Assembly (NCBI RefSeq): GCF_028372415.1
Contig: NC_092872.1
Span: 258,813,008 to 258,877,007, forward strand
Origin: Notamacropus eugenii
Taxonomy: Eukaryota > Chordata > Mammalia > Diprotodontia > Macropodidae
DNA length: 64,000 nucleotides
Reading direction: 5' to 3'
Both the position numbers and the translations under genes were made by a program. Positions 33,593 through 45,488 of the stretch are shown piece after piece. Below the pieces are notes generated by a model that saw nothing but the letters and a program-made list of their open reading frames with translations, searched no databases and was not told the DNA's origin. Numbering within the stretch: position 1 is the first letter of the stretch; each line of letters begins with the position of its first letter.

Positions 33593-35354
33593 ATATTTAT
33601 CAAGCACCTACTTTGTGCTAAGCAGTGTGCTAAGCCCTTGAAAGATAACTCCGAATGAATAGTGTGTTTTTTCCTCAAGACGCTTTACTTCAGGTGAAGC
33701 GTTCATGGGAAGTTGGCTGGGGTGGGCCAGGTTTCCTAAGGTAGCATCTTTTCATGGGCACAGCCCCTGTATGGGGAGTTCTTTGGAAAAGAAAGAAAGA
33801 AAGTCACAGGCCCAATTTAGCACCACCAGCCACAGTGTCATTGCTTCTCTAAATCCTGGCCACATCTAATTCAGGACAAATGGTCGTTCTCATTCTCGAC
33901 CATGGCTAACGAATGACTTTCTCTGCTTCTCCCAGGACAAACAGAACCACCCCAGCCCAAGAAGGTTGGCAACAGACCTCCAGGCCCTGACCTATCCCAC
34001 CCCCAGCCCCACAAACCACAGTCCACCCAACCCAACAGCTTAGATCTTTGTCTTTGGGAAATGAAGCCGCCTGTGTGGCTCCCTTGGAGTTGGAATAGGG
34101 GGAGGAGATGGCAAGGTGGAGAGAAGCATCCTGACCGTAGGCTTCTGTCCATTCATCTCCAAAGCAAAAAGAGCCAAACCCAGTGCTCTATAGACAAAGC
34201 ATTTCCTATCCAACTGTACCATCTCACATCTTTTTCCTTAAATCACCCTGACTGAAGCCATACCAATAAAGACAGATGACAAGACAACTAGAAAAGGCTT
34301 CATTATAGAAGAGCTATGTTGAATTCATGATGACTGGTTCATTGTTGAACAACCAAATATTGACCTGCTTCTCTTGCTATGGAGTGATTTATCTTCAGGG
34401 AGTGACTTAATGTCATCAAGGATGCTGAGCCTCAGATCACTGGATTTATTCAGCTCTCTTCTGGGGTTTGGGGCTTTACAAAAATAGCAAATCCAACAGA
34501 GGTTGTTGTACGCACCCAGGCTTCACACAGCTTTAGGACTGACTGCCCAAGAGCTCCGATTTCATCAGCTCGGGCACTCCCACCAATAGCTCCGATCTAG
34601 TCTCCTCTATGCCTTGGCAAGTGCTCTGCAATTGCTGCCATGGTAGAGAAATTTTCCCTCTGAGGCCAAGCCTACCTGGCCATGAATTTCACTTTGATTC
34701 AGTAGGAATCAATGAAGACCCCCCACGTGCCAGACATTGTGCTGGTGCTGGGGATGCAAATTGACCAAGCACCTCCCAGGTAAGAGGTAGTGTGATGTAG
34801 TAAAGAGTGGTCCTGGGTTCAAGTCCTACTCCACATATATCCTGGCTGTGTGACTCCGGGAAAGTAATTTAGTTTTTCTTACCCTGGGAATAAGAGTTAC
34901 AGAGAAGGTACCAATTTGTAGTAGTGAAGGGAGTTTTCCCACATGGGAGGTTCCTATACCAATGAAGTCCCAGGTTCAGGCCCTTTCTCAGCCAGACTTC
35001 AAATTTGGACTTCAAATGCAAAGAATAAAACAGTCCTTACTCTCAAGGAACTTGAATCCTAACAGAGGGGACAACCAGTACATATGTATGTCCAGAAAAA
35101 ATATTAAGAAATAAGTATAAGGTCATTGGAGGGCACTAAAAATGGGTAAGATCATGCAAAGCTTCAAGGAAAAGTCAAATCTGAGGTGCACCTGGAAGGA
35201 AGAGGGTAGGGGTGAAGAGGTGGGGCATTCCTGACTTGGAGATCATCAGTCCTGGGCTTCAGGGGGCTTTCCTTGTTAGGAGGTGTGAGGCTCTCCAGAC
35301 TTAGCCCACAGAGTCGCTGAACCCACACTGGAAAATTTCCTGACTTGGTGGTAA

Positions 35355-35605
35355 TAATGATAATGGTGATGATGAGCTTAATTTATATAGCACTCTAAGG
35401 TCTGCAAGGTACTTTTTAACTATTATCTCATTTGTTCCTCCCAATGTCTCTGTAAGGAAGCATCCCCATGTTCCAAAGGAAGAAACTGAGGTTTAGAAAG
35501 GTTTTGGGACTTACCTCGTCCCACAGGTAGGTTTTGAACCCAGGGATTTCCTGGCTCCAAGTCCTGGACTCTAGCAATGGTGCCATATTGCCTCCCTAGG
35601 ACCTG
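35355..35605 (-). mobile_element. CORE-SINE, antisense
   Basis: TTATATAGCACTCTAAGGTC, TTAACTATTATCTCATTTGT, GAAGAAACTGAGGTTTAGAA and GCAATGGTGCCATATTGCCT in reversed SINE order. Confidence 0.65.
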
Positions 35606-35666
35606 CCAGAGCTTTTGAACTGGGAATACATCCTTTGAGAACCCAAGGTGATGTGTCCCTGTGGGG

Positions 35667-35675
35667 TGTGTGTGT

Positions 35676-35707
<32 letters not shown>

Positions 35708-35782
35708 ATGTGTGTGTGTGTGTGTGCGTGTGTGTATACACAGACACAGACACACACACAGACACACACACACACATACAGA
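35667..35782. repeat. (TG)n-(CA)n inverted microsatellite
   Basis: TG repeats run into TATACACAGACACA and CA repeats, so the halves can pair. Confidence 0.85.
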
Positions 35783-36339
35783 GAGTTAAGTGGAGGATTC
35801 AGGTGTCACAGTTTAAATTGTGCCCCAAAGTGACATATATAATCAATATCACCAGTCTCTAACAAGAATATTCAACTTGTGGCCCTGGCATTCAAGGCTC
35901 TTCACTCTCTGGGTTCAGCCTCCTTGCCCAGCCTGTATTTCATACGACTCTTCTTCATGTCCTCTGGGTTCCCACTAAGCTCCATGACTCTGTCCCCTGG
36001 TCTTGACCTACCCTTTCCTGCCTTCCACACTTGAAAGAAACTTCTCCCAGTCCCCGTCCAACATTGTTGAAAGTAGGACCTTTCCAAGGCTCAACCCTGA
36101 GAAGTTTCTGCTGCATCTAGCAGGTGATGGTGATCCCTCCCTCCCCCAAATTCTCCTCTACCTCGCTGGCCTTACACATTCTACATCTCCCCTTCCTCCT
36201 GAGACTAGGGCTGTTGGGGCTCAAGAATTATGAAATTTCTCGTTTTTCTATCCCCGGGCAGAAAATTAATATAATCTGTCATGAAAACTATAGATAGAGG
36301 GTATTCCCATGGCAGACACATCATCCATCCACTGAAGGC

Positions 36340-36545
36340 GGGGAGAATGCTGGCATTAGGAATCCTGAATCGGGGACTTATTCTTCCATTGACTCTGGAC
36401 AAGTCATTTCACCTCTGCCTACCTGAGTTTCCTTATCTGTAAAACTGGCATAATAATAGCACCTCATTCCCAGGGTTATGGTAGGGATTAAATGAGATAA
36501 TGGGTGCTTTAGAGACCTTAAGGCATTATATAAATGTTCATGATG
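36340..36545 (+). mobile_element. MIR/MAR1-like SINE
   Basis: GACAAGTCATTTCACCTCTG, CTTATCTGTAAAACTGGCAT and GGGATTAAATGAGATAATGG. Confidence 0.65.
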
Positions 36546-36869
36546 GTGGGAACAACGGATGACGAGGATGATAACAACGCTGATGATGATGATGATGATG
36601 AGGTCTAGTGGACAGAGAGGGAGCCTTCAGACCAGGGAGATCTGGGTTGGTGCCAGGTTTCCACCACATCCTGGCTGTGTGACTCTGGATGAGCCACAAT
36701 CTCCAAGGGTTCTGGGGCACCAAGAGGAAGGGCCTACCTGTCCTGGTAGAGGGATTTTCCTTGTCTAGAAGTTCCCCATATCAGTGAAAGCCCAGGTCCA
36801 GCTGGTGTCTCTGGGAGGGGGTTCTCCAGACCAGGGAGCCAAAGGTGTTTCATTAACTAAAAGGATGGT

Positions 36870-37045
36870 AAATCATAGGATCACGAGAGGTGAGGCCAGA
36901 AGGGACCTTGGGTGTTGTCCAACCCCTTCCTTTTCAGATGTAGAACCTGAGTCTCAGAGAAATTAAGACTTGTCCAAGGTCACTCAGCAAGGAAGTGGCA
37001 GGGCTAGGATTTAATGCCAGGCTTTCTGACTCTAATCGCAGGGAC
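36870..37045 (-). mobile_element. MIR-type SINE, antisense
   Basis: ATCATAGGATCACGAGAGGT, CTTGTCCAAGGTCACTCAGC, TTAATGCCAGGCTTTCTGAC. Confidence 0.6.
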
Positions 37046-38214
37046 TTTTAGCATCAGCTCCTCTTGGTCCTTGTCTTTGTACCTTCAGGGCCTAACCCAG
37101 TATGCTTTGCCCACAAAAGATGCTTAATAAATGTTTGTTGAACTTAATTGAATTGAGTCCCTACAGCACAATGTTTTGATTCATGCTACTGAAATTCCAA
37201 ATTCTAATAAATTAATTCACAAATAATGAGGTAGGTGGTATAACACTTCCCCCTCTACCTGGGACATAGAAAAACTGAGGACCAGAGAATGGAAAGAGAT
37301 TGGCTTAATAATAGTAACACATTTCTGTGGCACAATAAAACTAGCAAAGTGCTTTCCTAACAGCCACCTTTTCAGGAAGGTTCTCTAGGAGGAAACAGGC
37401 TCACAAGGGCAAAGTCTTTTGTCCCCTGCTACTCCTCTGGCAAATCTCAGAGGCAAGAATGGAACGCAGGCCTCCTGATACTCTACCTTGCCACCTGACC
37501 CCAGCTGCCAATGCCCTCGTGGGACCTTGTATTTCTCTTGTATCTGCTTATATAAATGCCTGTTGATTCATTATGTGTTTATATTGTCTTCTCTGGGAGA
37601 ATGGAGGCTCCCTGAGGGCAAGCACTGGTTCATTTTCGTCTTCTTATGCCTGCTACCTCCCACAGGTCACATAGTAGGTGCTTAATAACGTCTTGCTGAG
37701 TCATGGTGAAAATTGAACCTGATAAGTTATGGCACCAAAGGGACTGTTTTCCTCCCCAGCATTACCTTCTTACAGCACTCAGTACGCAGAGATCCATATA
37801 GCAGACATCTTAAATTGCTAGGAACCAGGGGAAGGTGTAAATAGTTTGCTGCTACATGGAATTGAACTGTCAAAAAAAAGAATGCTCTCCATTCCGTGCA
37901 CTTGTCATTGTAAGATGAAAGCTTGTCACACCCTTTAAGATAGAAGTCCCCGGTACAGACCCAGGCCTTAGTGTTTAACATATACTTTTAGAAAGAAAAA
38001 AAAAGTGGCTGCTGTCAGATGCCCACAAATGAATGGTTGTGGTTAGAAAAACCTCCTGACATTGCTGATCTGGGTCGATTTGTCAAATGGTCAATGACTC
38101 TATTAAGTCACTCTGTGGGAAGAGAGATTGCTTTCTCTCTTTCCCCTGACTTCCTTTATAAAAAGTTGTTGAAAAATTCATTCTTTTGTCACTCCAATCT
38201 ACCCTCTTCCCCAA

Positions 38215-38229
38215 CACCATACTTATCTT
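38215..38229. repeat. Target-site duplication, 3' side of HAL1-type element
   Basis: CACCATACTTATCTT, identical to the copy at 40989-41003; marks the insertion boundary beside the poly(A) end. Confidence 0.85.
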
Positions 38230-39213
38230 TTTTTTTTTTATTTAGCTTTTAACATTCATTTTCACAAAATTTTGGGTTACAAATTTTCTCCCCTTTTCTC
38301 CCCTCCCCCCCCAAACGCCAAGCATTCTAATTGCCCCTATGACCAATCTGCTCTCTCTTCTATCATCCCTCTCTGCCCTTGTCTCTGTCTTCTCTTTTGT
38401 CCTGTAGGGCCAGATAGCTTTCTATACCCCTTTACCTGTATTTCTTATTTCCTAGTGGTAAGAACATTACAGTTGATCCTAACACTTTGAGTTCCAACTT
38501 CTTTAGCTCCCTCCCTCTCCACCCCTTCCCTTTGGAAGACAAGCAATTCAATATAGGCCAAATCTGTGTAGTTTTGCAAATGACTTCCATAATAGTTGTG
38601 TTGTATAGGACTAACTATATTTCCCTCCATCCTATCCTGTCCCCCATTACTTCTATTCTCTTTTGATCCTATCCCTCCCCATGAGTGTTGACCTCAAATT
38701 GCACTCTCCTCCCCATGCCCTCCCTTCTATCATCCCCCCCCACTCTGCTTATCCCCTTATCCTCCACTTTCCTGTATTGTAAGATAGGTTTTCATACCAA
38801 AATGAGTAGGCATTTTATTCTTTCCTTTAGTGGAATGTGATGAGAGTAGACTTCATGTTTTTCTCTCACCTCCCCTCTTTATCCCTCCACTAATGAGTCT
38901 TTTGCTTGCCTCTTTTATGAGAGATAATTTGCCCCATTCAATTCTCCCTTTCTCCTCCCAATATCTTTCTCTCTCACTGCTTGATTTCATTTTTTTTAAG
39001 ATATGATCCCGTCCTCTTCAATTCACTCTGTGCACTCTGTCTCTATGTGTGTGTGCGTGTGTGCATGTGTGTGTGTGAAATCCCACCCAGTACCCAGATA
39101 CTGAAATGTTTCAAGAGTTACAAATATTGTCTTTCCATGTAGGAATGTAAACAGTTCAACTTTAGTAAGTCCCTTATGACTTCTCTTTGCTGTTCACCTT
39201 TTCATGGTTCTCT

Positions 39214-40302
39214 TCATTCTTGTGTTTGGAAGTCAAATTTTCTTTTCAGCTCTGGTCTTTTCATCAAGAATGCTTGAAAGTCCTCTATTTCATTGAAAGA
39301 CCAATTTTTCCCCTGAAGTATTATACTCAGTTTTGCTGGGTAGGTGATTCTTGGTTTTAGTCCTAGTTCCTTTGACTTCTGGAATATCCTATTCCACGCC
39401 CTTCGATCCCTTAATGTAGAAGTTGCTAGATCTTGTGTTATCCTGATTGTATTTCCACAATACTTGAATTGTTTCTTTCTAGCTGCTTGCAATATTTTCT
39501 CTTTCACCTGGGAGTTCTGGAATTTGGCCACAATGTTCCTAGGAGTTTCTCTTTTTGGATCTCTTTCAGGCGGTGTTCTGTGGATTCCTTGAATATTTAT
39601 TTTGCCCTCTGGTTCTAGAATCTCAGGGCAGTTTTCATTGATAATTTCATGAAAGATGATGTCTAGGCTCTTCTTTTGATCATGGCTTTCAGGTAGTCCC
39701 ATAATTTTTAAATTGTCTCTCCTGGATCTATTTTCAAGGTCAGTTGTTTTTCCAATGAGATATTTCACATTATCTTCCATTTTTCCATTCCTCTGGCTTT
39801 GTTCTGTGATTTCTTGCTTTCTCATAAAGTCCTTAGCCTCCATCTGTGCCATTCTAATTTTGAAAGAACTATTTTCTTCAGTGAGCTTTTGAATCTCCTT
39901 TTCCATTTGGCTAATTCTGCTTTTGAAAGCATTCTTCTCCTCATTGGCTTTTTGAACCTCTTTTGCCAATTGAGTTAGGCTAGTTTTCAAGGTGTTATTT
40001 TCTTCAACATTTTTTTGGGTCTCCTTTAGCAGGGAGCTGATTTGCTGTTCATGCTTTGACTGCATGTCTCTCATTTCTCTTCCCAGCTTTTCCTCCACCT
40101 CTCTAACTTGATTTTCAAAATTCTTTTTGAGCTCTTCCATGGCCTGAGCCCATTGAGTGGGCTGGGACACAGAAGCCTTGATTTCTGTGTCTTTGCCTGA
40201 TGGTAAGCATTGTTCTTCCTCATCAGAAAGGAAGGGAGGAAATGCCTGTTCACCAAGAAAGTAACCTTCTATAGTCTTATTTCTTTTCCCTTTTCTGGGC
40301 AT
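39214..40302 (-). CDS. L1/HAL1 ORF1p, RNA-binding chaperone, 362 residues
   Basis: ORF1p binds L1 RNA as a trimer and is needed for retrotransposition. The frame starts MPRKGKRNKTIEGYF. It then has a long heptad-rich coiled coil (about residues 50-165, rich in E, K, Q, L), an RRM region (about 180-275, with NLKIMGLPE and ETPRNIVAKFQN) and a C-terminal domain with LRDRRAWNRIF and KPRITYPAKLSI, where human ORF1p has PRISYPAKLSF. At 362 residues it is slightly longer than human ORF1p (338). There are no stops or frameshifts, which suggests a fairly young insertion. The ATG is the first after the 5' UTR. Confidence 0.9.
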   Translation of the reverse strand: MPRKGKRNKTIEGYFLGEQAFPPFLSDEEEQCLPSGKDTEIKASVSQPTQWAQAMEELKKNFENQVREVEEKLGREMRDMQSKHEQQISSLLKETQKNVEENNTLKTSLTQLAKEVQKANEEKNAFKSRISQMEKEIQKLTEENSSFKIRMAQMEAKDFMRKQEITEQSQRNGKMEDNVKYLIGKTTDLENRSRRDNLKIMGLPESHDQKKSLDIIFHEIINENCPEILEPEGKINIQGIHRTPPERDPKRETPRNIVAKFQNSQVKEKILQAARKKQFKYCGNTIRITQDLATSTLRDRRAWNRIFQKSKELGLKPRITYPAKLSIILQGKNWSFNEIEDFQAFLMKRPELKRKFDFQTQE

Positions 40303-40988
40303 TTTCCCAGCCAGTGACTTGACCTCTGAATATTTTCCTCACACCCACCTCACCTCCTGATCCTCCCAGCCAGTGTTTGGGGTCTGAGATTCAAATGCTG
40401 CTTCCAGCCTCAGGGCTTTGGGCGGGGGCAGGGCTGCTATTCAGTGTGAGATTAAATTCAGATGCTCAGGTGAGGGCAGGGCTGCCTCTCAGGCTCAGTT
40501 CCCTCAGGGAGTTTATGCACAGACCTTCAACAATGGATCCAGGCTCCTGCCTGCTTGGAGAGCCCTGGTCTGCCGCTGCCCCTCAGCTTCTGTCTCCCGA
40601 GGGGGCCCGAGCCATGGGGGCACCCCACTCCCCCCTCGACCCGCCAAAGGGACTCTCTCACCGACACCCGTCACCTGTGGGTGGAGGCACTTGTGCGGCC
40701 GCTGGAGATCCCGTCCCTGAAGCCCGCTCGGATCTGTTCCTCCCGGTGCCGCGGCCACGGCAGGGCTGTACTCAGCTCCCAGTCCCGGCGCCCAGTCTGC
40801 AGCACGAAGGACCTTTTACGAGAGGTTTGCAGGTCTCTCCGGAACAGAAATCTCCCTCGCTCCAATGTTCTGTGGCCTCTGGGTGCAGAATTCGCCGTGA
40901 GTTACTTCTTTGTAGTTGTTCTATGGGTTGTGGGTTCGGAGCTATGTGTATGTGCGTCTTTCTACTACGCCATCTTGGCTCCGCCTCT
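40303..40988 (-). promoter_or_regulatory. 5' UTR / internal promoter region of the HAL1-type element
   Basis: This GC- and CpG-rich stretch lies between the element's 5' end and its ORF1 start. L1-type elements carry an internal promoter here. Two plus-strand open frames (40377-41018 and 40555-41061) are composition shadows of it. Confidence 0.6.
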
Positions 40989-41003
40989 CACCATACTTAT
41001 CTT
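40989..41003. repeat. Target-site duplication, 5' side of HAL1-type element
   Basis: CACCATACTTATCTT, identical to the copy at 38215-38229; marks the insertion boundary beside the 5' end. Confidence 0.85.
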
Positions 41004-41039
41004 CATCCTCATCTATAATGCCCTACTGGACCTGCTGGG

Positions 41040-41345
41040 GTCCTGTGCTCAAAGCTCCTGAGGGAGTCACAGCCTCTCAGAACTGGCCAGGAATTTGGAG
41101 GCAATCCACACCGGGTCACACCTGCACAGTGTGCCTTTCAACTAGACACCTGACAAGTGGTCCTCCAGCCTCTGCTTGGGGACCTTCGACGAAGGGTGGT
41201 CCCCTATCTTCTATGGTAGCACATTCCATTTTTGGATTGTTCTAAGGATTAAGATAGTTTTCCTTATATTCAACCTATATCTGCTTCTCCATAGGTCTTA
41301 CTCATTGTTTCTTCTTCTGGCCTCTGGCACCAAGTTTCCTATTGT
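41040..41345 (+). mobile_element. L3/CR1-type LINE 3' fragment
   Basis: TCCAGCCTCTGCTTGGGGAC, TAGCACATTCCATTTTTGGA and AGTTTTCCTTATATTCAACC follow the order of the CR1/L3 3' region. Confidence 0.6.
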
Positions 41346-41469
41346 CAAAAGGGTAAAAATGTCTTCTCCTTCATCTGGCATTCATGCCTTCTATAATTTG
41401 TTGATCTACTACCTTTTCATCCTTATTTCCCAGGTCTTACTTCCACTCACCCAATGCTCTTGCCAAATT

Positions 41470-41850
41470 GTCACCTGAATATGTCCAGTGATTTCCAGCT
41501 TCCATAGTTTTGCTTGTGCTGTTCCCTATGCCTGGGATGCCTTTCCTCCTCCAAGTTGGTTATGACATTCCTACCTATCAGTTAAAATCTGTTTCAGATG
41601 ACCCCCTCCTCAAGAAGACTTTCCTGGGTCAACTGTAAATTAGGACTCTGCCCTTTGTGTCACACCTGGTTCTGTACTTCCCTATTGCAAACATTGTGTA
41701 ATATTGTGTATTTTAGTGACTGTGTTTCTGCTATAACTCCCTGCCAGGGAGAGCAAATACTGGACTTTATCTAAGCTTTGTCTTACCCAGTGTCCCACAC
41801 CTTGCCCCTCCCACAGTAGATGTTAACAAATGTGTGTTAAGTTAGAACAC
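41470..41850 (+). mobile_element. L2-like LINE 3' fragment
   Basis: Contains CTATGCCTGGGATGCCTTTC, CTCAAGAAGACTTTCCTGGG and CCTGCCAGGGAGAGCAAATA, then a CCACAGTAGATGTTAACAAA end, in L2 order. Confidence 0.6.
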
Positions 41851-42487
41851 TGTTGTTCAGATATTTTGGAAACAAGATAGTTAACATTTATGTGAAATTT
41901 TAAATAATGTGCCTGTGTCACTCCTCCCTCCCCCCCCCCCCAAGAAGAACATTTCTGTTACATTTGTGCTGCTTTCTGAGAAAACTCATGTTTCCTTGGA
42001 AAGCCAACCCTTGAAATCCCCTGGGTTTGCTTTTCATTCCCTGTAGCCTCTTCTGAAGGGTGTCATGTTATACTTTATGGTCAATAAACTCATTACAAAA
42101 GTCACTCAGCATTTCTTGGTCTCCTGCTTTCTATGACACAAGAGATTTGCCCTCTTTGATTTTTCTCCACTCCAGGAGGAAGGGTAATACTAATGAGAGT
42201 TAAAGATCTTCCCCACTCATTAATGGGCCTGCCGATTAAGGGAAGCTTGATTAGGGGAGTTTTTTTTTGTTTTGTTAATTTCTAATGGGGCACTGGGTCA
42301 CCAGGGTCGTGATGCCCTCTCGCTCTGAAAAGTGTATTTATACTCTGAGGTGAGGTTTTACTTTGGGGTTTACTCATTAGAAGTGTTTGTTTGGCCAAAG
42401 GAGACTCAGGGCAGCCACTCAGGAGCCCCTCCTCCCAACTTTGAAAACATAGATGTTGGTGCTTCTCTCTCTGGTAACTGTGGACGT

Positions 42488-42686
42488 TGCTGCTGTGTTT
42501 GTCCTTCATTCCTGAAGAGGACCATGACATCAAGATGATGACATGACTTGTAGTTGACTTTGACTTGAGTGAGGGAGGGCTGTGCAAGGTCACCAACCTC
42601 ACTTTCTCCTCCTGAGCCATCTGGGTCCAGTGGCCTGATATTCATCCGGAGGATTGGAGACTGCCCAGGAGGCAATGCAGGACCTT
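42488..42686 (-). mobile_element. SINE with RTE-like 3' tail, second copy
   Basis: On the minus strand it carries ATCAGGCCACTGGACCCAGA, a CAGCCCTCCCTCACTCAAGT block and the tail GATGTCATGGTCCTCTTC...GGACAAACACAGCAGCAA (from 42531 down). It is collinear with 15250-15443. Confidence 0.75.
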
Positions 42687-43567
42687 GACCATTTTAGGCT
42701 AAGGTCTTATCAGATTCTCACTTTGAGTGAGATATACCCATTCAATGAATAGGCCTCAGTAAGTAGTTACTGGAAGAATGGCACGTTTTAATAAAAGAAA
42801 AAAAAAAGCCAAAAAAAATCAAACTGGGAAGGGAAGACTCTCAGGGTTCCTGGGTAAAAGAGAAACAGTTACTATTTAGTATGTATGTAATGGTCAGACA
42901 CTTGGGTCTGTCTGTTGATCTGTGTTTCTCTGTTTGTATTTTCTACGAAGTTCAGGGTGCTGACTTTTTCCCCTGAACTAAGTGAATGATATATACGCTT
43001 CATTAAAATGATTTTGACCCATCAAAAGTTGCTTTCCTTTTAGAAAAGCAGATCTGAGAACCTGTAAAGCAGGTCCTCCTGTGTATTTTGGGGGTTCAGG
43101 AGTCCTTTCTATTATACTAAGGTCCAGATTCTCCTAGCCAGTCCAAGCCTCAGAGGTGGTGTGACATCCATCTCTCTCTTTATTACTATCTCTGTATAGA
43201 GTTTTGAGGCTTACACAGCCCTGGGAGGGAGACTCCAAAGACTGTTATTCCCATTTTGCAGATGAAGAAACTGAGATTTAGGAAAGTGAGACAAAATGAG
43301 TTGACCACAGTAACAAAGGCACCGAGTCCTGAAGTTCCATTTCCTATCTCCATGCCTGGAATGCACTTGCTCCTTGCCTCTGCCTTATAGAGTGCTGATC
43401 TTCCTTTAAGATGTAGCTTATGTACCACCTTCTGCAGGAAACGTTTCCTGGGCTTCCAACCGATAGTGTCCTCCTTGCCAAGCTAGCTTGTGTTTAATTG
43501 CCTTGTTCATTGATTTGCTTGTTAATTTTTTATTAAAACATTTGTCAAATAAATATTGATTATTTTT

Positions 43568-43800
43568 TGGCTTAGTGAACAAAGTGCTAGACTTGGAGTC
43601 GGAAGATCTGAGTTCAAATCTGCACTCAGACACTTACTAACTATGTGACCCTGGGCAAGTTGCTTAACCTCTGTCTGCCTCAGTTTCCTATTTGTAAAAG
43701 GAGGATCATAATAGCACCTACCTCTCAAGGCTGTTGTGAGGATGAAATAGTATTTGTAAAGTGCTTTGCAAACCTTAAAGCCTTATAGAAATGCTGGCTA
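43568..43800 (+). mobile_element. MAR1-like CORE-SINE, near full length
   Basis: Head GTGCTAGACTTGGAGTCGGA and CTAACTATGTGACCCTGGGC, core CTATTTGTAAAAGGAGGATC, tail GTGCTTTGCAAACCTTAAAG and ATAGAAATGCTGGCTATCA, the best MAR1-like copy in the window. Confidence 0.8.
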
Positions 43801-43924
43801 TCATGATTACACTGTAGAGCAACTTGAGAGTAGAGATTGTTTCACTGTATTCCCTGTGCAGGTACATAATAGGTGCTTAGTAAACTGATTAATTAAAGCT
43901 GAGACTCAAGCCAGGTCCCTTCCA

Positions 43925-44085
43925 GGAGGATCATAGAATCACAGATTTAGAGACAGAAGGGACCTCAGAAGCTATCTAGTGCAACCCCTATGTTTCACAG
44001 CTAAGGAAACTGAGGCACAGAGAGGTTAATGACCCATCCAAGGTCACCCAGGAAGGGTCCTAGCCCAGGGCCTCTAACTTGGGCT
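43925..44085 (-). mobile_element. MIR-type SINE, antisense
   Basis: AATCACAGATTTAGAGACAG, AAGGAAACTGAGGCACAGAG, CATCCAAGGTCACCCAGGAA. Confidence 0.65.
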
Positions 44086-44934
44086 TGTTGGTCTTTCACA
44101 CTTGCGGTTGTCGGTGTCACACGCTGCAGCATATCATGATACTTTCAAGCCCTGTCACAAATGAGTGGAAATCAGAGTCACAGATTGTGTGAACTCTGAT
44201 GGACTAGATGCCATCACATCTGACCAGGAAATCAAAAGGGACAGAGGTTAGTTGGATTAATTATCTAAAGCCACACAGTTAGGTCACAGCAGGGACAGGG
44301 GGACAGGAAGCCCCACTCCTCTGACTCTGAGTGTAGCCCCTGACCATGTACCCAGTGGCACAGGGTCCACACATAAATGGGGGTTAAGGCTCCTCTGGGC
44401 TCATCTCTTCTTTGAGGCTGCTTTTCTCTTACATAAGGGAAAATCCCTGACCAACTCTGAGCTCCCCAGAAGAGGACTGGAGTTGGGCTGGGAGGTTTCC
44501 TGGACTTCAACCTGATTGGGCCTCTGATGCAGTCAATAAAAGGAAGTTATCTGGGTCAGTTCATAGGGCACTGGACTCTGATTTCCTTGCATTGAGCCGG
44601 CAGCAGAGAAAGGGAAAGTTGTAGGATGTTGCATCATTCCAGTATATACACAAGTAGGAACCAAAACTGGAAGTTTTCCCAGAACCCGGCCTCTGCTGCA
44701 GAAAACAGAACTCCCAGTGAGCAGAGGAGCCACTCAGCCCTGCAGAAGACCCAGAGGCTGACTCTTCCTCGAGGAAGGGAGGGCCTTCACCTCTTGGTGC
44801 ACCTTGGTCATTCTTTTCCAGACGTGTGTTAGCCCTGATCAAAATGAAGGGGGTGAGGCTAAGGGGACAGAGGTGGGAACTTTGTGTCCTCTGCTGTCCT
44901 TGGTCTGTCCTCAGAGGGATCCTGGGATTTTTGT

Positions 44935-45055
44935 CTCCTTGCAAGCTGTCTTGGGGAGGGAGGGGGAGAAAATTTGGAACCCAAAAGCTTGTGAAACTGA
45001 AGGTTGTAAAAATAAAAAATGGATAAAAAAGTTAATAAAATAATAAAAAAAAATT
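44935..45055 (+). mobile_element. L1 3' terminal fragment with A-rich tail
   Basis: GCTGTCTTGGGGAGGGAGGG, AAATTTGGAACCCAAAAGCT and a run of AATAAAA units form an L1 3' end of about 120 bp, upstream of PPA1. Confidence 0.65.
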
Positions 45056-45154
45056 ATTATCCCCATTTTACATACGAGGAGACTGAGGTGAAGTGACTCG
45101 CCCAAGGTCACTCAAGCTCTTCCTGACTCCCAGATCTTGCACTCACACATTATA

Positions 45155-45300
45155 CAGGGTGTCCACAAAATCCTGGTGCAGTTTTAAGCTCTTAAAGCTT
45201 TTGCATCAGTGTTTTTAATAGTTAACATTTTAAAATAAATTAACAAATTTAAATTTAACATTTTAAACATTGATAAATAATTATCATTTTAAATCTGGAA
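45155..45300 (+). mobile_element. Possible mariner-like element fragment
   Basis: ACAGGGTGTCCACAAAATCC resembles a mariner terminal repeat, followed by an AT-rich stretch with TTTTAAGCTCTTAAAGCTT. Only one end is recognisable, just before the PPA1 CpG island. Confidence 0.35.
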
Positions 45301-45488
45301 GGTCTGGCAGCTTGCAGCTGCTCCAGTACTTCGGGGTTGCGTCACTGTGAGGGAGCCACGCCTTGGGCTAAGGCGCCCCAAGAAGGCGCGGCTTCAACAG
45401 AGAATGCGGTAGGAGGAGGCTGGAGGCGGCGCCCAGCACGTAGGGAGCGCCCGGAGACACGCCAGGACACGGGAAGAAAGGGCGGAGC

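Larger units (their letters stand above)
30297..38214. other. NPFFR1 3' flank and intergenic sequence
   Basis: No coding frame here is convincing. The NPFFR1 3' UTR must begin at 30297, but no clear AATAAA with a downstream GT-rich element is evident in the first kilobases. An AATAAA at about 34265 is a distant candidate. SINE fragments lie at about 31270-31410, 32930-33095 and 34785-35200, an L3/CR1 tail at 32415-32580, and L2 tails at 37075-37150 and 37555-37700. Confidence 0.5.
38230..40988 (-). mobile_element. HAL1-type (half-L1) retrotransposon, full length, ORF1 only
   Basis: On the minus strand the element begins AGAGGCGGAGCCAAGATGGCG-like (split for length: GGAGCCAAGATGGCG is typical of L1 5' ends), has a CpG-rich 5' UTR (about 40303-40988), an intact ORF1 (39214-40302), about 980 bp of 3' sequence and a poly(A) read as T at 38230-38239. 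There is no ORF2. The 15-bp duplication CACCATACTTATCTT lies at both ends (38215-38229 and 40989-41003). The element is therefore one complete insertion of 2759 bp and was not cut down afterwards. L1-derived elements that keep ORF1 and lack ORF2 are known as HAL1. Confidence 0.85.

Noticed and set aside
40377-41061. Plus-strand frames of 168-213 codons
   Set aside because: They lie opposite the GC-rich 5' UTR of the HAL1-type element, and run past its end.
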